DNA of 11,715 bases from Thermocaproicibacter sp002397355 (GTDB taxonomy: Bacteria; Bacillota; Clostridia; Oscillospirales; Acutalibacteraceae). Within the stretch, counting starts at the first letter, position 1, and every line of letters begins with the position of its first letter. The notes below the pieces were generated by a model that was given only the letters and a program-made list of their open reading frames with translations, made no database searches and had not been told where the DNA came from. This document shows, one piece after another, positions 6,466-11,715 of this stretch. Both the position numbers and the translations under genes were made by a program. The DNA lies in contig DAISNS010000063.1 in NCBI GenBank assembly GCA_036830905.1, positions 1 to 11,715 on the forward strand, in the 5' to 3' direction.

Positions 6466-8421
6466 TCACGCGGGGGAAGATTTCTTTTTCCCGGTTTCCG
6501 CCCGGGCCGCGTCCGGCCGCTTTTTCCGCCTGCATTTCAGGTAGATCACGGAAAGCGGCGGCAGCGTCAGGCTGATCGACTGGGCGCAGCCGTGCATCCC
6601 AGGCTCCGAGGAGCGGATGCTTTTTCCGTTCGACACGCCGCCGCCGCCGTATTCGGCCCTGTCCGAAGAGAACACTTCTTCGTAGATCCCGGCGGCCGGG
6701 ACGCCGATGCGGTAATTTTCACGCCGCACCGGCAGGAAATTGCAGACGGCGATGAGCTCTTTGCCGGACTTGTCGATGCGGCGGAACGCGATGACGCTCT
6801 GCGTATAGTCGTCGTTCGAGATCCACGCGAAGCCCTCCCACGAGAAATCGGCCTCCCACAGAGCCGGGGTGGCGAGATAGAAGCGGTTCAGGTCGCGGAA
6901 AAAGTTCTGCTGCCTCCGGTGCTGCTCATAGTCCAGCAGGAGCCAGTCGAGCTCTTTCTGGTAGTTCCACTCGACGAACTGGCTGAACTCCGTGCCCATG
7001 AAAACGAGCTTCTTCCCGGGATGGGCCATCATGTAGCAGAAGAACGCCCGCACCCCGGCGAACTTCTGCGCGTTGTCGCCGGGCATCTTGTTGATCAGCG
7101 AGCATTTCCCGTGCACCACTTCGTCGTGCGAAATGGGCAGCACATAATTTTCCGAAAAAGCGTAGAAAAAGGAAAAAGTAAGGTTGTCGTGGCTGAATTT
7201 CCGATACTGCGGCTCCAGCGACATGTAGTGCATCATGTCGTTCATCCAGCCCATATTCCACTTATAGTTGAAGCCGAGGCCCCCACAGTAGGTCGGGCGG
7301 GAAACCATCGGCCACGAGGTGGATTCCTCGGCGATCATCATGACTTCCGGAAAGCGCGCGAAGACCGTCTCGTTCAGCTTCTGCAGGAACGCCACGGCCT
7401 CCAGGTTTTCTTTCCCGCCGTTCTTGTTGGGCACCCACTCGCCGTCCTTGCGGCTGTAATCCAGGTACAGCATGGAGGCGACGGCGTCCACGCGCAGGCC
7501 GTCGACATGGTAGTTTTCCAGCCAGAACACGGCGCTGGAAATCAGGAAGCTGACAACCTCGTTTTTCCCGTAGTCGAAAACGAGCGTTCCCCAGTCCTTG
7601 TGCTCCCCCTTGCGCGGGTCGGCGTATTCGTAGCACGGCGTGCCGTCATACCGCGCCAGGCCGAACTTGTCTTTCGGGAAATGCGCCGGCACCCAGTCCA
7701 TGATCACGCCGATCCCCGCCTCGTGGCACTTCTCCACGAAACTCATGAACTGCTTCGGCTCGCCGTAGCGGGAAGTCGGCGCAAAATACCCCGTCACCTG
7801 GTAGCCCCACGAACCGTCGAACGGGTACTCCATGATCGGCATCAGCTCGACGTGTGTGTAGCCCATGTCCTTTACATAGGGGATCAGCTCCTCCGCGAGC
7901 TTGTCGTAGGAGAACGTGTTGCCGTCCGGATAGCGCCGCCAGGAGCCGGCGTGCACCTCATAGATGTTCACCGGCCGGCTGTAATGGGGTTTCGCTTTCT
8001 TGCGGCGGTACCAGGCGGCGTCGTTCCAGGAGAAACCGGAAATATCGTAATACTTGGAGGCGTTCCCGGGCGCTTTCTCGAAATGGAACGCAAAGGGGTC
8101 GATTTTGAAAACCTGCTCCCCGCCCGCGGTGGTAACACAAAATTTATACGCGTCGAACTGCCGGAATACAAACGGCAGCCTGCATTCCCATACGCCTCCG
8201 CCGATTGGTTCCATCGGGTTGGCGGCGGGGTCCCATTTGTTGAAATCCCCCGCGACGGAAACGGCTTTGGCGTTCGGCGCCCAGGCACGGCAGACCATGC
8301 ACGGTTTCCCTTCGCGTTCGGTTTTATGTACGCCCAGGAATTCGTAGACTTTATCGTTTGTCCCCTGCCGGAACTGCGAAAGGGAAAGCGCTTCGTCCCC
8401 TGCTATTTTATCATTCCCCAT
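6466..8421 (-). CDS. glgB: 1,4-alpha-glucan branching enzyme (GH13)
   Basis: This 651-residue cytoplasmic enzyme cuts alpha-1,4 chains and re-attaches them by alpha-1,6 links, creating glycogen branches. Residues about 22-125 form the CBM48-like N-terminal domain (YEFLGVHKTEREGKPCMVCR, RAWAPNAKAVSVAGDFNKWD). The catalytic (beta/alpha)8 barrel follows: VNIYEVHAGSW (151-161), VELMPIMEYPFDGSWGYQVT (191-210), DGLRVDAVASML with nucleophile Asp312, IAEEST with acid/base Glu365, and ISHDEVVHG with Asp433. A C-terminal beta domain ends near 630 (LTLPPLSVIYLKC). A tail of about 21 residues rich in Lys, Arg, Ala and Ser follows, beyond the usual end of the family. The ATG at 8421 has AAAGGAAG 7 nt upstream. 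It is the first gene of the operon, directly behind the promoter. Confidence 0.96.
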   Translation of the reverse strand: MGNDKIAGDEALSLSQFRQGTNDKVYEFLGVHKTEREGKPCMVCRAWAPNAKAVSVAGDFNKWDPAANPMEPIGGGVWECRLPFVFRQFDAYKFCVTTAGGEQVFKIDPFAFHFEKAPGNASKYYDISGFSWNDAAWYRRKKAKPHYSRPVNIYEVHAGSWRRYPDGNTFSYDKLAEELIPYVKDMGYTHVELMPIMEYPFDGSWGYQVTGYFAPTSRYGEPKQFMSFVEKCHEAGIGVIMDWVPAHFPKDKFGLARYDGTPCYEYADPRKGEHKDWGTLVFDYGKNEVVSFLISSAVFWLENYHVDGLRVDAVASMLYLDYSRKDGEWVPNKNGGKENLEAVAFLQKLNETVFARFPEVMMIAEESTSWPMVSRPTYCGGLGFNYKWNMGWMNDMMHYMSLEPQYRKFSHDNLTFSFFYAFSENYVLPISHDEVVHGKCSLINKMPGDNAQKFAGVRAFFCYMMAHPGKKLVFMGTEFSQFVEWNYQKELDWLLLDYEQHRRQQNFFRDLNRFYLATPALWEADFSWEGFAWISNDDYTQSVIAFRRIDKSGKELIAVCNFLPVRRENYRIGVPAAGIYEEVFSSDRAEYGGGGVSNGKSIRSSEPGMHGCAQSISLTLPPLSVIYLKCRRKKRPDAARAETGKKKSSPA

Positions 8422-8463
8422 GAAAAAACTTCCTTTCGGGCGGCCGCGTATTTCTATATTTTT

Positions 8464-8491
8464 ATCATATCACGAATATGGAAAATATCAA
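8464..8491 (-). promoter_or_regulatory. Promoter of the glgBCDA operon
   Basis: TTGATA (8491-8486) and TATGAT (8469-8464) are spaced by 16 bp in a strongly AT-rich island and read into glgB. The predicted start is near 8457, giving a leader of about 36 nt. No other strong promoter was seen within the operon, whose genes are spaced at most 35 nt apart. Confidence 0.78.
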
Positions 8492-8714
8492 GTAATTTAG
8501 CTATATTCTAGCAATACATCCACTGCTATTTTCACTATTTTGTTTATTATGTGTAAATATCAGCTTTCTCCCCTCCATAAGGATTAGGCATAATAACCTT
8601 GCGGAACAGCGAAGCGGCAGGGAAGCAGGGCGCGGGAACCGGATTCTGGCGCGCTTTGGCGAAGCCTGTCGCCGGCTCCGGTCCGGTCCTGCGCTTCGGC
8701 GGGATTCCGCGTCG

Positions 8715-8745
8715 AAAAACCGGGAGCCGCGGGCGCCGGTTTTTT
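8715..8745 (-). terminator. Intrinsic terminator after the two-component genes, symmetric in both directions
   Basis: AAAACCGG and CCGGTTTT arms enclose a 12-nt GC-rich loop. The hairpin is preceded by an A-run and followed by a T-run on either strand, so it can act in both directions. On the minus strand it lies about 40 nt after the kinase stop, and is the natural end of that operon. Confidence 0.72.
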
Positions 8746-8786
8746 CCGCCGGCGAACGGGACGCAAAATATAACGGGATAACCCTC

Positions 8787-10178
8787 TCACCGCTTCCCCT
8801 GTTTTGGGAAAGAAACGGTAAAACGGCTGCCCTTTGCTTCCCGGCTTTCCGCCGAGACGCTCCCGCCGTGAGCCTCAACGATGGATTTCACGATCGCCAG
8901 TCCGATCCCCGCGCCGCCGGTCTGTCTGCTGCGGGAACGGTCGGCGCGGTAGAACCTCTCGAAAACGAAGGGAAGATCTTTTTCAGGAATCCCGATCCCG
9001 TCGTCTTCCACCACCACGGTGCCGTCCGCGGCGAAATCCGTCACCTCGACCCGGATATGCCCGCCTTCCCGCGTGTATTTGATTGCGTTGGAGATCAAAT
9101 TGGCCACCACCTGGCTCACTCTGTCCGAATCGGCCGGAACAAAGGAAGAAGCGCCGCCCACCGTTATGGAGACGGCTTTTTCGTCCGCTTCTTTTTCAAA
9201 GCTTCTGCCGACCGCGCGCGCGATTTTCAGCAGGTCGATCTCGGATCGATTCAGCTTCAGATGATCCTGCTCTATTGCTGCGAGCCGCTCCAGATCGGCT
9301 ATCAGGCTGCCGAACCTTTTTACTTCTTCGAGACAGCTTTCCAGCCTTTCCGGGGTTGCTTCCCAGAGGCCCTCCGCCATCGCTTCCAAATGAGAGCGGA
9401 TGGCCGCGAGCGGGGTGCGCAGCTCATGCGCAACGTCCGCGGTCATCCGCTTTCTGTATTGTTCCTGCCGGTCGAGGGCATCCGTCAGGGAGTTGATCGA
9501 TGAGCCGAGCGCGTCCAGCTCTCTCGTCTTTGTTTCGCCCTCGAACCGGATATGATAATTCCCTTTCGCGATCTGTTTTGCGATCTCGGCCGTTTTTGTG
9601 ATCGGCCGTGCGATCCGCTTCGCCAGAAGCGTCCCCGCGGCGACGGAAAAGGCGCAGGAGATCAGCCCGATCGTGAGCAGCAGGACGTTGAGCGCCCGGA
9701 TGAACCGAAAGTCGTTTTCCTGAAAAAAATAAGGGCCGTAGGCTTTGATGGAAACCGAGCCCACCTTCCGCTCCCCCTGCGTCAGCGGATAGGTGCGGGT
9801 GGTGAAGCCGCCGGTATTTTCCCTCCGGCTCATCCGCTCCGAGATGTCCCCCATGATCTCCCTGCACAACGACATATCGTGGTTTTCGGCATCCCATATT
9901 TTCTTCCCCGCCGCATCGGAAACCGTCAGGACATAGCCGTCGTACAGCGAATACATCCCGATGGCGTGCAGGGAGTCCGGATCCCAGCCCCGGGCCGCGC
10001 CGCCGTACAGTCTGCTCAGATCGCCGGCGATATTTTCGCACCGCGTCTGCTCCTGACGGGCGATATATTCCTCGAACTGTCTGTTCACGGCCATATTGGC
10101 GAACACGCTGATGAAAGCGATCGTGACCAGGATCATAGACAGCATGGCCAGCGACAGCTGAGAGCGCAGGCTCCGCAT
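8787..10178 (-). CDS. Sensor histidine kinase (HAMP, HisKA, HATPase_c)
   Basis: This 463-residue membrane kinase is the partner of the response regulator just upstream. Transmembrane helix 1 is about residues 8-29 (LSLAMLSMILVTIAFISVFA), followed by an extracytoplasmic sensor region of roughly 130 residues, and transmembrane helix 2 at about 163-186. A HAMP linker follows (about 187-240, KRIARPITKTAEIAKQIAKG). The HisKA box is DVAHELRTPLAAIRSHLEAM with phospho-acceptor His251. The ATPase domain shows the N box VVANLISNAIKYT (Asn360/Asn364), the G1 box EDDGIGIP (391-398) and the G2 box GGAGIGLAIV (421-430). All catalytic boxes are intact. The ATG at 10178 has GGGGGGA about 10 nt upstream. Only 4 nt separate it from the regulator stop, so the two are co-transcribed and probably translationally coupled. 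The signal is unknown; the sensor region has no domain I recognise. Overall layout resembles the BaeS/ResE type. Confidence 0.94.
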   Translation of the reverse strand: MRSLRSQLSLAMLSMILVTIAFISVFANMAVNRQFEEYIARQEQTRCENIAGDLSRLYGGAARGWDPDSLHAIGMYSLYDGYVLTVSDAAGKKIWDAENHDMSLCREIMGDISERMSRRENTGGFTTRTYPLTQGERKVGSVSIKAYGPYFFQENDFRFIRALNVLLLTIGLISCAFSVAAGTLLAKRIARPITKTAEIAKQIAKGNYHIRFEGETKTRELDALGSSINSLTDALDRQEQYRKRMTADVAHELRTPLAAIRSHLEAMAEGLWEATPERLESCLEEVKRFGSLIADLERLAAIEQDHLKLNRSEIDLLKIARAVGRSFEKEADEKAVSITVGGASSFVPADSDRVSQVVANLISNAIKYTREGGHIRVEVTDFAADGTVVVEDDGIGIPEKDLPFVFERFYRADRSRSRQTGGAGIGLAIVKSIVEAHGGSVSAESREAKGSRFTVSFPKQGKR

Positions 10179-10182
10179 CGTC

Positions 10183-10884
10183 TTATTCCCCCCCGAACTT
10201 GTAACCCAAGCCGTGAACCGTCAGAATATAGACGGGATTTTTCGGATCATCCTCGATTTTCTGCCGGATGTTTTTGATATGGCTGTCAATCGCACGGTCG
10301 TACCCTTCAAATTCGCCGCCCAGGGCGATTGCGATGAGTTCTTCGCGGGTAAAGACCTTGCCGGGATATTTGACCAGGGCGGACAGGAGTTTCCACTCGG
10401 TCGGCGTCAGCGTCAACCGACTGCCCTTTTTCCGCAGGGCGTTTTTTTCAAAGTCGATCACGAGGTCCCCGTTCCGCCATGAGCTTCGCACCGCCAGCGG
10501 GACAAGGTCGTTTTCCGCCCGGCGGAGCACGGCTTCCACGCGGGCGTACAGCTCCCGCAGGCCGAACGGCTTCGCCACATAATCGTCCGCTCCCAGCCCG
10601 AGCCCTTCCACCACGTCGCTCTCTTCCGCCTTGGCCGTCAGCATGATGACGGGGACGCGCGACTTTCTGCGGATCGCCCTGCAGACGTCTTCCCCCGACA
10701 GGCCGGGCATCATGAGGTCCAGGACGACCAGGTCGATATTCTGCCCGTCGAATATCTCGAGGGCTCTGCGCCCGTTTTCCGCGGCGAAAACGCGGAATCC
10801 CCTGCTTGTAAAGAGGGCGGAAAGCACCTCCACGATTTTCGGCTCGTCGTCCACGACCAGAATGCTTCTGCCTTCTTTGGCCAT
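10183..10884 (-). CDS. Response regulator, OmpR/PhoB family
   Basis: This 233-residue DNA-binding regulator is phosphorylated by the adjacent kinase. The receiver domain (about 7-122) has SILVVDDEPK (acidic Asp12/Asp13), VVLDLMMPG with phospho-acceptor Asp56, MLTAK (Thr83) and YVAKPF (Lys105). The C-terminal winged helix (about 137-231) has the standard LTPTEWKLLSALVKYPGKVF and FEGYDRAIDSHIKNIRQKI recognition region, ending ILTVHGLGYKFGGE. The ATG at 10884 has GGAGTGAGG upstream and gives the canonical MAKEGRSILVVDD start. A longer frame to 10992 runs through a GC-rich hairpin and is not conserved. Its targets are not visible; the nearest candidates are its own operon and the upstream lipoprotein gene. 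No clear promoter was seen directly upstream. Confidence 0.94.
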   Translation of the reverse strand: MAKEGRSILVVDDEPKIVEVLSALFTSRGFRVFAAENGRRALEIFDGQNIDLVVLDLMMPGLSGEDVCRAIRRKSRVPVIMLTAKAEESDVVEGLGLGADDYVAKPFGLRELYARVEAVLRRAENDLVPLAVRSSWRNGDLVIDFEKNALRKKGSRLTLTPTEWKLLSALVKYPGKVFTREELIAIALGGEFEGYDRAIDSHIKNIRQKIEDDPKNPVYILTVHGLGYKFGGE

Positions 10885-11117
10885 TGTTTCCTCACTCCAA
10901 TATTCATTCGTTCCCGTTCCGCAACAGGGGAAAAGGGGGGCCGCTTGAACAGCCGGCTCCCCCGGATTGCGCGGCTCCGGCGCAATCCCCATTCACGATC
11001 TCCGATTTGATTTTGTCCTGCCGGCCTCGGACGGGGGCGCGCCCGCCGCCGACAGCCGCTCCTGACATAGTAATTGCCCCGCGCGCGCTTTTTCATGCCG
11101 GCTCCCGAGGGAATCCG
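10885..11117. other. Spacer between the lipoprotein and the response regulator genes
   Basis: This 233-nt spacer contains a GC-rich hairpin (10931-10963) and a GGGCGCGCCC palindrome near 11036-11045. The minus-strand frame opening at 11096 (MKKRARGNYYVRSG) has a possible GGGAG. However, it runs into the response regulator in another frame and becomes Arg-rich, so I do not call it. No -35/-10 pair of quality was found, leaving open whether the regulator is transcribed from its own promoter or by read-through. Confidence 0.5.
10931..10963 (-). terminator. Candidate terminator or attenuator between the lipoprotein and two-component genes
   Basis: On the minus strand GGGGG, one bulged A, and GCCG (10963-10954) pair with CGGC and CCCCC (10943-10935) around a 10-nt loop, followed by TTTTCCCC. 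It lies 46 nt before the response regulator ATG. The stem is strong but the T-run is only four, so partial termination is as likely as full. Confidence 0.5.
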
Positions 11118-11666
11118 TTAGAAGGAACTCTTCCAGTTCGCGAAAATGCCCTTCGATTCCTTCAGAAATTCATAGGGGATCGTGACGGTTCCGTCCGTCG
11201 CGGTCTTATTCTCATCGAAGATCGGCCAGGGGTTGCAGCCGCCCGCCTCGACCTCCACGCGGTCCATGGTGAACCGGTTCCCGCAGTTCTGGCAGACCAG
11301 CGTGTCGCCTTCCTGCTTGTAATAGCCCTTGCCGGAGGCGTAACATACCTGGCAGGTGTTGAACGCCGTGCGGATCGTTCCGTCCGGCGCTTTCACAGCC
11401 ACCACCTCCAGGCGGGTGCCGTCGATCTCCACCGGGTAAAATTTCGCGGTTCCGGAAAGCTCGCCCGTCCGGATCACGAGGCTCTGATCCTTTGATCCGG
11501 ATGCGGAAACGCCGCCCCCGGCACCGGTGTTTCCGCCGGAGCTGCAGGCCGCCAGTACAGCCGCGGCGATCAGAGCCACGGCGGCCGGTGCCGCCCGCTT
11601 GCTTTTTGCCGCCCCTCTTTTCCCGTCGGCGCTTGGTTTCCCCCGGAAAATTCTGTTCTTTGCCAT
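11118..11666 (-). CDS. Lipoprotein with two CxxC pairs, DUF2318/FtrD-like (Fe-S-containing family)
   Basis: This 182-residue protein has an N-terminal Lys/Arg-rich segment (about 1-25), a hydrophobic stretch (26-40) and a lipobox LAAC with Cys41, so export and lipid anchoring on the outer face of the membrane are predicted. A Gly/Ser-rich linker follows. The domain (about 68-175) contains FNTCQVCYASGKGYY (Cys105, Cys108), LVCQNCGNRF (Cys125, Cys128) and AGGCNPWPI (Cys144). This cysteine pattern is that of the DUF2318 family, described as membrane Fe-S-containing and related to FtrD of iron uptake systems. In Clostridia I recall it often near ABC permease/ATPase genes, but none is in the window. 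Metal or cluster binding is inferred from the cysteines. The ATG at 11666 has GGAGG 8 nt upstream. A two-component system follows on the same strand. Confidence 0.88.
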   Translation of the reverse strand: MAKNRIFRGKPSADGKRGAAKSKRAAPAAVALIAAAVLAACSSGGNTGAGGGVSASGSKDQSLVIRTGELSGTAKFYPVEIDGTRLEVVAVKAPDGTIRTAFNTCQVCYASGKGYYKQEGDTLVCQNCGNRFTMDRVEVEAGGCNPWPIFDENKTATDGTVTIPYEFLKESKGIFANWKSSF

Positions 11667-11684
11667 GTTTGATTCCTCCCGTGT

Positions 11685-11702
11685 CCGGGCGGTACCGCCC
11701 GG
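11685..11702. repeat. 18-bp perfect palindrome upstream of the lipoprotein gene
   Basis: CCGGGCGGTACCGCCCGG is identical on both strands, 18 nt before the lipoprotein ATG and just 5' of its GGAGG. No T-run follows on either strand within the window, so a simple terminator is unlikely. It could be a dimeric regulator site or an mRNA 5' hairpin. Confidence 0.6.
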
Positions 11703-11715
11703 TTATGATGTCAGC

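Larger units (their letters stand above)
8422..8786. other. 365-nt intergenic region between the kinase gene and glgB
   Basis: The part next to glgB (about 8440-8580) is AT-rich, unlike the GC-rich genes around it, and holds the glg promoter. The part next to the kinase holds a bidirectional terminator (8715-8745). Between about 8585 and 8710 the DNA is GC-rich with short open frames on both strands that have no recognisable protein and no good ribosome binding site. I see no gene or structured RNA there. Confidence 0.6.

Noticed and set aside
4820..6544. Long plus-strand open frames antisense to glgC and glgD (also 4063-5265)
   Set aside because: Both lie opposite clear GlgC/GlgD sequences and read as low-complexity shadows.
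6592..8511. A 639-codon open frame on the plus strand, antisense to glgB
   Set aside because: glgB has a complete set of GH13 motifs and a good start. The antisense frame is an artefact of GC-rich codon use, with no recognisable protein and no ribosome binding site.
10710..11096. A minus-strand frame starting MKKRARGNYYVRSG between the lipoprotein and the regulator
   Set aside because: A GGGAG lies upstream, but most of the frame overlaps the response regulator in another frame and becomes an Arg/Ser-rich shadow. The unique part is too short to support a gene.

Overview
The window looks like chromosomal DNA from a GC-rich member of the Clostridia (Bacillota), probably Oscillospiraceae-like. 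The evidence is Gram-positive style AGGAGG ribosome binding sites, sigma-A type promoters in short AT-rich islands, a T-box tRNA-sensing leader, the paired GlgC/GlgD architecture typical of Bacillota, and a TTG start. The taxonomic placement is inference. No mobile element, CRISPR array, tRNA or rRNA was seen.

Left edge (1-536, minus strand): the first 22 codons of a 2-isopropylmalate synthase (leuA) run off the window. They are preceded by a 20-bp palindrome beside the ribosome binding site, and by a complete T-box leader with a 13-bp terminator, a GGGUGGUACCGCG T-box and a probable CUC (leucine) specifier. A consensus promoter (TTGACA-18-TATAAT) drives it, and its -35 box contains the stop codon of the next gene.

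533-2233: a histidine (RHG) phosphatase of the CobC/phosphoglycerate-mutase type on the minus strand is divergent from an XRE-type DNA-binding protein on the plus strand. The XRE promoter is spanned by a 7-bp inverted repeat that could be an autoregulatory site. About 500 nt without a convincing gene follow (2130-2633), holding the terminators of the two converging units.

2593-8491 (minus strand): a compact glycogen synthesis operon in transcription order glgB (branching enzyme), glgC (ADP-glucose pyrophosphorylase, probable TTG start), glgD (its partner subunit without the nucleotide loop) and glgA (glycogen synthase). It has one clear promoter and ends at a strong hairpin. GlgC/GlgD make ADP-glucose, GlgA polymerises it and GlgB introduces branches. 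No phosphorylase or debranching gene lies in the cluster. GlgA has alanine where the E. coli enzyme has Lys15.

8715-11702 (minus strand): a lipoprotein with two CxxC pairs (DUF2318/FtrD-like) lies upstream of an OmpR/PhoB-type response regulator and a HAMP/HisKA/HATPase sensor kinase. The regulator and kinase are 4 nt apart and clearly co-transcribed. A GC-rich hairpin separates the lipoprotein from them. An 18-bp perfect palindrome sits just 5' of the lipoprotein ribosome binding site.

Most of the window is ordinary core metabolism and regulation. I did not find an obviously new system. The items most worth a second look are the T-box-leuA leader, the GlgA Lys15 replacement, and the lipoprotein/two-component neighbourhood with its two hairpins.
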